The translations under genes and the position numbers were made by a program. From Arcuatula senhousia (Eukaryota; Mollusca; Bivalvia; Mytilida; Mytilidae): a DNA stretch of 64,000 bases. Within the stretch, counting starts at the first letter, position 1. Each line of letters starts with the position of its first letter. The DNA is taken from positions 40,722,106 through 40,786,105 of the forward strand of contig OZ020303.1 in NCBI GenBank assembly GCA_963971305.1, read 5' to 3'. Below, in pieces: positions 11,158 to 21,816 of the stretch. The notes below the pieces were generated by a model. It did not search any database. It saw only the letters and a list, made by a program, of their open reading frames with translations, and was not told the origin of the DNA.

Positions 11158-11946
11158 TTAATTGCCCGTAACTAAATCTGAAAAATATATACAAGCCCTG
11201 GGATATCGAATCAGTTGTGAAATATAGACACCGTATGCAGGTGACGAAGGTATGTTACTTTCCAGGTTAGGAAAATTAATAATTTTAGAATTAAAATCAT
11301 CTCTTTTATCGTAAATTTTTGTACTGAGATGACCACCCGGGTCAAATTCGAGATGTAGACCCAAGAATGATGTAAAACAAGTTGATTCTGTGTTTTTTTT
11401 AATCTCTAGTTCTGGGGGATATATTGAAGGAATCCATCTGCCACACGACGAGTTGTTGACAGAGAGGACGTCATCAATATATCTGAAAGTGAGAGTAAAT
11501 GACCTTGCCTCTTTAATCTTCTTGTTCTTTACGAGTTCCTGAAGAAATTAAGTCTCGTAAGAGTATAAAAACAAGTCGGCGAGGAGAGGAGCACAGTTGG
11601 TGCCCATTGGAATGCCGACTTGTTGTTGAAAAATCACTCCTCCAAATGTGACAAATATGTTGCCAATAAGAAATCAAGCATATACTGGAAACTTAATCGA
11701 AAATGTAACAAATATTATCTTTATAAAATGTTTTGGAAAAAAATGTAGAATTATAGCCTAAAACAACAAAGTTCCTTGAATTCGAAACGGCCTTTTCAAT
11801 AAGTTTATTCAGTCGACACTTAAGTTTAGTTTTTTTGTGGCAATGTGGTCTACAAAGTTGAAAAATCGAAAGTTTTCAAAGAATGAACCTCAGGATTGAC
11901 CGGGATTTAAAATCATCTAACAAAGCTTTTGAGTTCTTTAAAATCC
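11158..11946 (-). pseudogene. Penelope-like reverse transcriptase fragment, inverted copy
   Basis: On the minus strand this holds frameshifted RT coding with DDFNSK, NIPSSPAYGVYISQLIRY and, further upstream, a broken FRYIDD region. It is nearly identical in translation to 16330-17100 but opposite in orientation, and both copies stop matching at the same 5' point (AAAATCCACAT). It is cut at its 3' side after the YFSD codons. RT type: the GTNCAPLLADLFLYSYE and AYGVYISQLIRY blocks belong to a widespread metazoan RT family that I place with Penelope-like elements from memory. Confidence 0.6.
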
Positions 11947-12546
11947 ACATTTAGCCTTTATATACGTTAATTTTCCAGGATGAAACAATCGGAAGTATCC
12001 AGGCCATATTTGACGACATGCCTGGTCATATCAGGGATCAAGCACCGCGTGCTCACGAGAGGGCTTAATATGGATATTTCCGGGGTCATATCAGGCCTCG
12101 GATGCTCGTGTGACGTCATTAAATGCACCCTTTAGGTGTTCAGATTATAATAAATTTTATAATGACAATCGAACAATAGTGCTAACAATAGAACATTTAA
12201 TATTATTTTTTTGGTTTTCTTTTATAGTTGTAATGTGTAAAATCACACATTTAGCCTTTATATACGTTAATTTTCCAGGATGAAACAATCGGAAGTATCC
12301 AGGTCATATTTGACAACATGCCTGGTCATATCAGGGATCAGGCACCGCGTGCTCACGAGAGGGCTTAATATGGATATTTCCGGGGCCATATCAGGCCTCG
12401 GATGCTCGTGTGACGTCATTAAATGCACCCTTTAGGTGTTCAGATTATAATAAATTTTATAATGACAATCGAACAATAATGCTAACAATAGAACATTTAA
12501 TATTATTTTTTTTGTTTTCTTTTATAGTTGTAATGTGTAAAAGACT
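11947..12546. repeat. 300-bp tandem duplication
   Basis: TTAGCCTTTATATACG is at 11951 and 12251, and the two 300-bp copies differ at only a handful of positions. Each contains GGGCTTAATATGGATATTTC, TGACGTCATTAAATGC and several CATATCAGG/CCTGATATG pairs. The function is unknown. Confidence 0.85.
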
Positions 12547-12612
12547 TGCGTAGGTTTTCTAGAGCATTTTAAGTCTAGTGTGGAAAATGATGTGATACAT
12601 GTAAATAGATTA

Positions 12613-12741
12613 TGACACAAGGTTTTCCAGATCAAGTCCCATATATTTCCATTGACCCATAGTATGGCCTCGACTGAAGCCTCGACCTAATATGGGAGCC
12701 TCCGAATGATATGGGACCTGATATGGAAAATCCTGTGTAAT
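12613..12741. repeat. Short inverted-repeat element
   Basis: About 29-bp imperfect inverted ends: CACAAGGTTTTCCAGATC on the left, GATATGGAAAATCCTGTG on the right. The spacer is rich in TATGGG and CCTCGA. It looks like a tiny MITE. Confidence 0.45.
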
Positions 12742-12864
12742 AATATATTAATGTATATGTATAAGAAATACTGGGGTCTAAAGAAAACCAGAAAACTCTT
12801 ACTAAACCGTCGAGAAGCAGACTGGATCGAAAACGATGCAAAGTTATTACAAAACTGGTACAAT

Positions 12865-13374
12865 AAAATCGGAGAATAACAAAACAGTCGGGCGATAAGG
12901 TGTTAATACTGGGAGAATCTTTCCACAAAGGAATTTTCAAGCACTTTAGGAGGGCGTACATCATTGAAATATATAAAGTTAAACAAGGCCGGAGATGATC
13001 ACGACGGGCCTGATAAAATGAACATGAAATGATATGAAAAAAAAAATACATACAGGTTTTTACTATATAAATCATTCAATTTACATATTATATATTATCA
13101 CATACAGGTTTTTACTATATAAATCATTCAATTTACATATTATATATTATCAAATTTGATAATATATAATATGTAAATTGAATGATTTATATAGTAAAAA
13201 CCTGTATGTATTTTTTTTTTTTCACATCATTTCATGTTCATTTTATCAGGCCCGTCGTGATCATCTCCGGCCTTGTTTAACTTTATATATTTCAATGATG
13301 TACGCCCTCCTAAAGTGCTTGAAAATTCCTTTGTGGAAATATTCTCCCAGTATTAACACCTTATCGCCCGACTG
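12865..13374. repeat. Palindrome with ~210-bp arms
   Basis: The left arm 12885-13100 and right arm 13153-13374 are reverse complements with few differences, centred near 13157 (TATCAAATTTGATA). The left arm carries an extra 52-bp tandem copy (ACATACAGG at 13048 and 13100). The right arm is interrupted at CGACTG by the foldback element; the left arm keeps the uninterrupted sequence at 12885-12890. Confidence 0.85.
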
Positions 13375-14999
13375 TATGGAACGCCATAGCTGCCTTATGA
13401 TGATGTGTTTCATTATGTGATGATACTTCTTCATTATGTGATGATACTTTGTCATTATGTGATGGTACTTTGTCATTATGTGATGGTACTTTGTCATTAT
13501 GTGATGATACTTCTTCATTATGTGGTGATACTTTGTCATTATGTGATGATACTTTGTCATTATGTGATGGTACTTCTTCATTATGTGATGATACTTTGTC
13601 ATTATGTGATGGTACTTTGTCATTATGTGATGGTACTTTGTCATTATGTGATGATACTTCTTCATTATGTGGTGATACTTTGTCATTATGTGATGATACT
13701 TTGTCTTTATGAGATCAAAGTTTATTATTATGAACAGCGCTAAAAAATATTCTTTTCTTATGACAAATATTTTGTTCGACACGTAGTTTTTCTGTGTATC
13801 CCCCCCCCCAAAATAGTTTCCTGATGGTTTATTCTCGAATTTCAAATCCATAACCGATACATAATTTATTAAATTAATATTTAAACTTTGTAAGCAACAT
13901 TTTTCTTCTTTAACGGCTTGCTCCACAAGTGGTAAGCTTAGTCTGTATATTTGCGTGTGGTAAGATTTTTATTGTCTCCCTTAATATTTTTGATTATTTA
14001 ATATTCCGATATTGTATCAAGCGGATTTACAAAACTTTACATATACTATTTAAAAACATATTTTGATAATGACTTATTAGAGTTATAGATTATCAATTTA
14101 CACATTTAAAATTATTTTGCTATTTTAATCACGCAAATACACCTTCATAATTTCATATAAAGTTTTGAGGTTGGCTCAATGTCGTTCAATTGTAATGCAA
14201 TACACATCCAATCACTTAGGAATGCGATAAATATTTTTAAAAGGTTTAATGAACTATAACAGATCGCATCTGTTCTGTGTTACGAAAGAGCTATTTAAAC
14301 ATACAAATTTTACTATATTTTCTCTGTGATATTGTTATACTATATTGATTGATTGTTACTTCTATATTTGATATTTGATTTGTTGTAAATTTCAGAGCCA
14401 TGTAATATTTGGTAATAAAACGATTGAAGCCTACGCAGAGTATCTTTACCCCCAGAAACAGCCCCTGCAACATTAATATATAATAAATTATATATTGGTT
14501 ATTGATTTGAAATTCGAGAAAGCGACATTTTGGAAACGATTTTTTTTTGGGGGGGGGGGGATACACAGAAAAACTACCTGTCGAACAAAATAAGAAATGA
14601 CTATTTTTTTCAGCGCTGTTCATAATAATAAACTTTGATCTCATAAAGACAAAGTATCATCACATAATGACAAAGTATCATCACATAATGAAGAAGTACC
14701 ATCACATAATGACAAAGTATCATCACATAATGAAGAAGTACCATCACATAATGACAAAGTATCATCACATAATGAAGAAGTACCATCACATAATGACAAA
14801 GTATCATCACATAATGACAAAGTATCACCACATAATGAAGAAGTATCATCACATAATGACTAAGTACCATCACATAATGACAAAGTACCATCACATAATG
14901 ACAAAGTACCATCACATAATGACAAAGTATCATCACATAATGAAGAAGTATCATCACATAATGAAACTCATCATCATAAGGCAGCTATGGCGTTCCATA
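13375..14999. mobile_element. Foldback element with minisatellite-filled inverted repeats
   Basis: Both ends begin TATGGAACGCCATAGCTGCC (inverted). They run into arrays of about 16 units of a 21-bp repeat (CATTATGTGATGATACTTTGT type), then a shared inner flank with a C-run/G-run. Arms are about 475 bp (13375-13848 and 14503-14999) around a unique 654-bp middle. The 6-bp target CGACTG is duplicated at 13369-13374 and 15000-15005, and the empty site exists at 12885-12890. Long inverted repeats made of short tandem units are the foldback (FB/Galileo-like) architecture. Long open frames over the 21-bp arrays exist on both strands and are artefacts. There is no transposase, so it is non-autonomous. 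Confidence 0.8.
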
Positions 15000-15309
15000 C
15001 GACTGTTTTGTTATTCTCCGATTTTATTATAAGAAATACTGAATATATTAATGTATATGTATATATAAGAAATACTGAATGAAGGAAAATTTGGGATAGA
15101 TTGTGTTCGGGTCGTCATCATCTTAAACTATGGATCGGTGAATAATATAACTGATACCTCACTGGTTATACATGTACACTTCATTTCGCGGTGTCATATC
15201 ATAGGAATAAAATACCATATGATACATGTACACGATAAAATTTAAAATAAAATTTATTCATAAGCAAATCGTACGTATTCTGCAACAACAAGTTAATTGC
15301 AAACCATAC

Positions 15310-15394
15310 CTTCTAATTACACATATCACTACTATGATTACAAAAATCCCAATTGCCCCTCCTACTGCTCCACCAACTATAGGGGCTATATTAC
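15310..15394 (-). CDS. MAM-domain receptor, exon 6: transmembrane helix
   Basis: An 85-base exon between a TTTTTCAG acceptor and an AAG/GTATGG donor. The phase fits both neighbours (2 bases, 27 codons, 2 bases). It codes for residues 200-228. The helix NIAPIVGGAVGGAIGIFVII and following VVICVI is strongly hydrophobic and contains GxxxGxxxG (glycine zipper), a motif known to favour helix dimerisation. It joins to the basic SKNKNR start of exon 7, giving a type I orientation. Confidence 0.88.
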
Positions 15395-15658
15395 CTGAAA
15401 AATTATTTGAGCAATGTTATTGAATGTCATTTCCTTTTAATTTTTGCATTTACACTTACAATGATTTTAGATAATTAAAGACCATTGGCAATAAAAAAAA
15501 CAAATGTGTATAAACTAAGGAACAATCGGATGTGGGAAGTCGAAAAGGGAGAGACAAAATATGTAGACATCACTCATACAAAAAACAAATATCACAATTA
15601 AACCAGTCCACAAGGTGAATTAAAGGCGATAAGATAGAGAACTCGGGTGATGTAGAAA

Positions 15659-15706
15659 AGTAAGCAGTTTCTGTTTGCTATAGCACATTCGTCATTTTGC
15701 AAATAA
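15659..15706 (-). repeat. Small Penelope-like 3' UTR scrap
   Basis: AGTAAGCAGTTTCTGTTTGC followed by TATAGCACA matches the 3' UTR block at 24632-24670, 46248-46270 and, inverted, 47020-47060 and 60440-60475. Confidence 0.5.
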
Positions 15707-16048
15707 AACTTCATTCGAATTATTTTTTTCTGTAGATTGACGTTTTCTAGACCAAACATGATAGGTTCAAAACTTAACATTAGCTTAACTTTGAATTATG
15801 GTCTACTAAAAGGCATTATATAGATTTAGTTGCACATTTATCATCTGTTTTACTGTAAAAGACTATCGTTGAAGAAACAGGAACGAACCGCTCAATCTAT
15901 ATTTAAGGTTTGTCAAGAGCAGTGAATTTTACTGGTCTTCCACTTTCCATTTAACTAGCAGACCCATGTAACCTATATGAACAAATAACCGATCTTGGAG
16001 TCTTATATTAATTCATGAATATGTTTGTCGTAATTTGTATTGTATTAC

Positions 16049-16138
16049 CAGATTTGGTTTTCTCTGTGGCTACAGTTTGTTTATCTGGACTCGTAGAATC
16101 TGGTTTCTGTGTAGTGATTACAGGACCTTGTGGACAAT
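16049..16138 (-). CDS. MAM-domain receptor, exon 5: end of MAM domain and stalk
   Basis: A 90-base exon between a TTATTATACAG acceptor and a TCTG/GTAATA donor (2 bases, 29 codons, 1 base). The first split codon gives Tyr170, then Cys171, the closing MAM cysteine. It continues PQGPVITTQKPDSTSP and a Thr/Lys-rich segment to Gly200. The segment has the composition of an extended, possibly O-glycosylated, juxtamembrane stalk. Phase 1 introns on both sides are usual for extracellular modules. Confidence 0.87.
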
Positions 16139-16329
16139 CTGTATAATAAATAGCGTAACATGGTTAAGCTTTATAATAGAATAAAACTCTTGTTAAGTTG
16201 ACTCAACAAATTAAAGCTTAATTGAGAAAGCTTCCAAGTCAATCATAAAGGTCAATAAATGGAGGAAATCAATTCTTTGTACAGAGTGCTGACAATCGTT
16301 TATTTTATTATATAATCGTAGTGGAATTA

Positions 16330-17229
16330 ATCATATGTGGATTTTAAAGAAAGCTTTGTTAGATGATTTTAAATCCCGGTCAATCCTGAGGTTCATTCTT
16401 AGAAAACTTCCGATTTTTCAACTTTGTACACCACATTGCCACACAAAAAAAACTAAACTTAAGTGTCGACTGAATAAGCTTATTGAAAAGGCCGTTTCGA
16501 ATTCAAGGAACTTTGTTGTTTTAGGCTATAATTCAACATTTTTTTCCAAAACATTTTATAAGATAATATTTGTTACACTTCCGATTAAGTTTCCAGTATA
16601 TGCTTGATTTCTTATTGACAACATATTTGTCACATTTGGAGGAGTGATTTTTCAACAACACGTCGGCATTCCAATGGGCACCAACTGTGCTCCTCTCCTC
16701 GCCGACTTGTTTTTATACTCTTACGAGACAAAATTTCTTCAGGAACTCGTAAAGAACAAGAAGATTAAAGAGGCAAGGTCATTTACTCTCAATTTCAGAT
16801 ATATTGATGACGTCCTCTCTGTCAACAACTCGTCGTGTGGCAGATGGATTCCTTCAATATATCCTCCAGAACTAGAGATTTAAAAAAAACACAGAATCAA
16901 CTTGTTTTACATCATTCTTGGGTCTACATCTCGAATTTGACCCGGGTGGTCATCTCAGTACAAACGATAAAAGAGATGATTTTAATTCTAAAACTATTAA
17001 TTTTCCTAACCTGGAAAGTAACATACCTTCGTCACCTGCATACGGTGTCTATATTTCACAACTGATTCGATATCCCAGGGCTTGTATATATTTTTCAGAT
17101 TTTTTTATCCGACACCGCTTTCCCCGTAACCGACTATTAGACCAAGGTTATAAGAAAATACGTCTTATACGATCTCTAGAAAAATTCTTTCTTCGTTATC
17201 AGCCACTGGTAGATTCAATATCATGTTAG
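16330..17229 (+). pseudogene. Penelope-like reverse transcriptase relic
   Basis: Frameshifted RT coding in intron 4 of the receptor gene, opposite to the gene. In order it reads: an N-terminal part with FILRKLPIFQLCTPHCHTKK, then QQHVGIPMGTNCAPLLADLF, RYIDDVLS (the catalytic [FY]xDD), DDFNSK, NIPSSPAYGVYISQLIRY, and a C-terminal QGYKKIRLIRSLEKFF. It ends at TAG 17227-17229 with no RNase H or GIY-YIG domain after it. Lack of a C-terminal endonuclease would fit Penelope-like elements with a permuted N-terminal domain, but the 5' part is missing, so this is open. Confidence 0.65.
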
Positions 17230-17660
17230 ACGAAATGGTTAGTTCTTGTTTGATTAGTGTTTGGCTGGTTGATGTACTGAGATGATCACCCTAGCATCCC
17301 TGATATGTTATCACAAACCTGTTTTGCTTTGTCTAACTACCGGATCCAAAGACCACAATGGAAGAGGGAGGTTTGGCGCGCCTTAAAACCTGGTTTAACC
17401 CACAATTTCTTTTGAATTGCCTGTACCAAGTCAGGACCATTGCGGTCTTCAATTTTTCCGGTATGTCTTCCTTGTTTTGTCTAGTCTTATTGACATTTGA
17501 GATTGATTCTCCAAGTTCGGTAATTTTTTTATTACCTTTATTTCACTGAAGAGGGTAGAGAGAGCCTCTACTTTAAGACGCAAAAAGGGCAAGTAGAGCA
17601 GCAATTTCTTTGCTAAACCTTACTCTTGTTGAAGTTTGCGCCATTTCAACAAAGATATTT
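17230..17660 (+). repeat. 3' untranslated tail of the Penelope-like relic
   Basis: It directly follows the RT stop. An inverted copy is at 7435-7745, and diverged pieces are at 30660-30790 and 57960-58075 (GTCAGGACC followed by a TTCAATTT-type block). Confidence 0.55.
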
Positions 17661-18150
17661 CATTTGATGATAAGACCAGTAAAAGAAAAACAATCAAGGT
17701 AATACAAAAAGGGACACAAGCGAAAAAAAATAAATATAACATATAAGCTTACAAAATCATAAATTTCAAAATAAATTTGACATGGCATTGTAGTTGATGA
17801 GTTGGAAATTGCAGGGCCTCGCGATCGAAGGAATTAATATTAAATCGGCGAGAAATTAACAATACTAGCATTTCTTAATTACTCGTGAATTTATCCTCTT
17901 TTTTTTCATTTTCATTTTCATCATAGTTTTCTTTTTACTCTGATATTTACTGTTCTTTAATTTTATCTTTCGCATTAAATTTTTGAATTTTCCACAAACG
18001 TTTCGATGTTTTTTTTTAATATTTATGTTTTAACTTTTTTAAAAATATCTTGAAAAAGATGAAATGTTCGATTTCTATATACTTGTACGTGCATTCATAG
18101 TTATATATGCATTTTACAAGTGCTATTATTAACCGTACTGAAGTTATCAC
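17661..18150 (-). other. Intron 4 remainder
   Basis: AT-rich intronic sequence with T-runs. Nothing recognised. Confidence 0.5.
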
Positions 18151-18238
18151 AATCCGTTCCGTAAGCAAGAAGGATGTTGTCTAAAGCTACAATTGGGATA
18201 CCCGAAGTTGATGGACTTGCCCAGACTCTAAAATATAT
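18151..18238 (-). CDS. MAM-domain receptor, exon 4: last strands of the MAM domain
   Basis: An 88-base exon after a TTTTTTTTTCAG acceptor, ending GATT/GTGATA. It starts in phase 0 with IYFRVWASPSTSG and continues IPIVALDNILLAYGTD. VALDNI is the MAM signature ([ILV]ALDDI type) that precedes the final cysteine, supplied by exon 5. The phase match to exons 3 and 5 is exact. Confidence 0.87.
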
Positions 18239-18894
18239 CTGAAAAAAAAACATAAGCATCTAATAAAAATCGTTTTGCAATATCGTTTTTAATATGTTAT
18301 TTTAAGTAAAAACATGACATAAGAAGAGTGTGGAGGTGAAAAAAATGTTTTTCAAGTAACTTGAAGAATAATCGAGTGACTTGAAATCAAAAGTCAACCA
18401 CAACTTTCACCAGTGCCCCGGGAGTACTAAACTTATAAGTCGATTTTCGATCTCTGGCATTGTGTTATATACATGCTCGTATAATTGCGTGCTTCAAGTT
18501 TGGTTTAAACTTCGACCTGAACATCTTTAAAAATGTCAAAATGTATTGATATATGTCCGCGGACAAACAATGGTTTCATGCATGATACATTAAACTTAAA
18601 AAATTCAAAACAAATAAATTCTTAAGCACTTAAAAGTTGTTTGCATAAATTCAAAAGTACATGACGGCTATTATCCTGATGATGGCCTTAATAACGCAGA
18701 CAGGACATAAAGCAAATAACAATCAATCGATTAATCATTGAAATTATAAAAAAATATCAAAGAAATCACAAGTTATGCTACAAAGATTTGCAACAAAAAT
18801 TCGTTATTTACACTTTATTTTTAAGATCCTTTTTGTGATTGAAAATTCTGCATCAAAAGCAATACGGAAAACAAATAATTTTGAAATTTATATT

Positions 18895-18990
18895 GTCGGA
18901 CTATCGGTGTGTCGGACTAATGGGGTGTCGGACTATTGAGTTGTCGGACTATCGGGGTGTCGGACTAACGGGGTGTCGGACTATCGAGGC
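18895..18990 (+). repeat. Minisatellite, GTCGGACTATCGGGGT type
   Basis: Six copies of a 16-17-bp unit (GTCGGACTA or GTCGGACTAA plus a GGGGT-like spacer) in intron 3. Confidence 0.85.
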
Positions 18991-19890
18991 GATCCCAAAT
19001 GTGCCATATATGAATCAAAGCGCTAAAGCGTTTAAAGGCAAGCGCAATATACAAGAACTATAATAGATTTATTCTCTGTTAAAGTATATTGTTCAAAATG
19101 TTTGCGAATTATTAATTTTGGTGAGCGTAGAAAGGATCGTCATGCAGATGCCCTCAAAACACAATTGCACACACAAGACAGGTATCGTGTAAAAACGTTA
19201 TCGATTGAAACACCCCTTCGATTAAAATGAACTCGTCCCAATGATGTGTATTTTGTATTGATTTTATGAATGGTGAAGCTAGAATCTGAATCCATGCATT
19301 GACCAATCAAATGAGAGAAATATTTATACGAACCAATCAAGTAATAGATGAATACATAATGTATATTCTATCGCCTTTAACTAAAAAGTTCGTCATGAAA
19401 GATCCAAAGGAATAAATAAAACTTGTGCCGGTCATATAAAATGCCAATAAAAATTGAGATTTATAGAAGTGTATATCATGTTAACAAATATTGAAAAGTA
19501 ATATAGAAAATAAAGCATTTTATTCCAGTCTGGATGCAGGAAAATCACTCCGTCTAGACAGAAAAAAAACGCGAAAATCATCACTACTCTATAGACTCCA
19601 TAAGGCTTCGCTGGCGCTTGCCTAATTTTGTATATTGACTAAATTAAACTAACCAAAAATTATGAAAAGAGGTGAGCCAATCCTTTCGGGACGACTAATA
19701 GCTAGAATCAATGTCTTTATTGTACATGTAGCATTGAATCCACACACAAAAGATACAAAAGGGGAGCAAGATCCGTAGAACAACCAATTGGCCATATAAA
19801 AACATAAGCATTCAAGTCGATCGAATTAAGAGTGTTTGTTCGGTTATACGGAAGAAACAAATTCTGAGTAATACCTGAACCAATATTTAC
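18991..19890 (-). other. Intron 3 of the receptor gene, remainder
   Basis: Apart from the minisatellite, no repeat family, RNA gene or coding exon could be supported here. The minus-strand open frame that enters 19717-19890 is read-through past the exon 3 donor. Confidence 0.5.
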
Positions 19891-20135
19891 CCCTGTGTCG
19901 GTATCTGCCATATTATTTAATGAAAATGTACTACAGTGCCAAAAGTTCTCATTCCTGGAAAGATTACTGACTACTTTCAGATTGTTTATGTTTTGGTAAA
20001 ACCCGTATTCTAGATGCACATTATCACTGCCGTGGATGTGGTATCTAAACTTTAAGCAGGTTGTTTGTGATGGCTTTTGGAAGCCTATGTTCAATAAGGA
20101 ACCTTTCTGGAAGTCGTCATTTTGAATAAACCATT
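19891..20135 (-). CDS. MAM-domain receptor, exon 3: central MAM domain
   Basis: A 245-base exon from a TTTTTTTTAG acceptor to a GGG/GTAAAT donor. Two bases complete Gln59, then 81 codons follow. It codes for QWFIQNDDFQKGSLLN, then CLKFRYHIHG, the classic MAM CLxFxYHxxG block, then VHLEYGFYQNIN, NLSR (an N-glycosylation site) and FWHCSTFSLNN. It carries one cysteine (FWHC) beyond the usual four of the domain. A second GT at CAG/GTATTA 18 bases on would break the phase, so the first donor is preferred. Confidence 0.88.
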
Positions 20136-20472
20136 CTAAAAAAAAATGAAATATTGATACACACTTCGTAGAAATGGATGCTTTTTTTCTCTTTGTCTAA
20201 TCGTAATCCTGTATCGTAGTTCTGTTACACTAACATTAGCCTTCTACCACTACCCAAAGGTTTCTGATTTGAAACAAGCTTTCTCATCGTATTTTTCATG
20301 GAAATATGACATGTCTTTGTAGATAATAAATGTATACACCTGGAAAAAGGTTAAGAAACCCCGCCTGCTTTTTTTTTAAATCATACATTTTCAAAGCACT
20401 TTTAACCCTTATCTAACATATATCCATTGTATTGTAAACTAAACTAGCAAAAACTGTTTTAGCACACTAAAA

Positions 20473-21766
20473 CTGATGTCTCCCCTTCCTTGAATAACAC
20501 AAGTTCAATCTTGAGGTCAAAAGGTCAAAGTCACAATGACACACATTGTACAACAATTTTTTTAATAATGATACATCTACATTCTAAAGTCCTAAAGGAT
20601 TAAAAAGTTATGGCCTTGAAGGCTTTGCATGTCAAATTAGCATTTATTTGACATTGAAGTCACAGGTCAAGGTCATTAAGGTTGGTGTCACATTATTCCA
20701 TGATGACACATTAAAATGTGAAAATTCAAAGCCTTTTGAATAGGATTAAAATATATATGGCCCAGACATGTTTACGTGTAAAAATAGCATTAATTTGATC
20801 TTGAGGTCAAAGGTCTATGTCATATGAAGGTCATTCTGGTACGTGACACATCGTCTCATGGCGAAACATCCACCTGCTAAATATCAAAGGATAAAAAGTT
20901 ATGACCAGGAAACACTTTACACATAAAATAAGCATTAATTTGACCTTGAGGTCAAGGTCGTTCTGGTACAGGACACATCGTCTCATGGTGATACATCCAC
21001 ATGCCAAATATCAAAGGATAAAAAGTTATGTCCAGGACACACTTTGCATGTAAAATTAGCTTTAATTTGACCTTGAGGTCAACGGTCAACGTCATATGAA
21101 GGTCATTCTGGTACACAACACATAATCGCGTGGTAATACATCAACATGTCAAATATTAAAGCCCTATGCCAAAGAACAAAAAAAGTTATGGCACAGACAC
21201 ACTTTCCATGTAAAATAAGCATTAATTTAACTTGGGGTCAAAGGACAAGGTCAAATGAAGGTCATTCTGGTACGCAACACATAATATCAAGGTTATACAT
21301 CAACATGTCAAATATTAAAGCCCTATACCAAAGAACAAAAAAGTTATGGCACAGACACACTTTCCATGTAAAATAAGCATTAATTTAACCTTGAGGTCAA
21401 AGGACAAGGTCATATGAAGGTCATTCTGGTACGTGACACATCGTCTCATGGTGATACATCCACATGCCAAATATCAAAGCCGTATGTCAAAGAACAAAAA
21501 AGTTATGGCCCGGAACACTTTGGATGTAAAATCAGCATTTATTTGACCTTAAAGTCAAAGGTCAAGGTCATATGAAGGTCATTCTGGGACGCGACACATC
21601 GTCTCATGGTGATACATCCACATGCCAAATATCAAAGTCCTATTTCAAAGGATAAAAAAGTTATGGCCCGGACACGCTTTGTATGAGAAGAAGAAGAAGA
21701 AGAAGAAGAAGAAGAACTGACACAAAAACAATATGTCTCCCCCTTCTAGGAAGGGGAGACATAAAT
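20473..21766. mobile_element. Hairpin-ended element with ~158-bp tandem units
   Basis: It starts GATGTCTCCCCTTCCTTG and ends in a hairpin ATGTCTCCCCCTTCT / AGGAAGGGGAGACAT followed by AA. Inside are about eight units with GGTCAAGGTCATATGAAGGT, ACACATCGTCTCATGGTG and AAAAAGTTATGGC. The ACATCGTC-type anchor recurs near 20849, 20977, 21121, 21279, 21439 and 21597. A (GAA)n run precedes the right terminus. Layout parallels the Helitron-like element at 4081 but with unrelated sequence. Confidence 0.65.
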
Positions 21767-21816
21767 ACCGGTATGAATTGTTAAGCACAATTCAACATGA
21801 TTGTCACAAACTAACA

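Larger units (their letters stand above)
11055..15309 (-). other. Intron 6 of the MAM receptor gene
   Basis: It starts with GTATGG after exon 6 and ends with the TTTTATTTTCAG acceptor. It is filled with a Penelope-like relic, a 300-bp tandem duplication, a palindrome and a foldback element, listed separately. Confidence 0.8.

Noticed and set aside
13261..13926. Long frames with KYHHIMT repeats on both strands (also 14610-15032)
   Set aside because: The 21-bp repeat is divisible by three, so frames stay open without selection. They lie in foldback arms in an intron.
11158..17229. One giant palindrome centred near 14150
   Set aside because: The retroelement pair and the foldback arms are both roughly symmetric about this point, but the sequence between them does not match, and one side contains real receptor exons.
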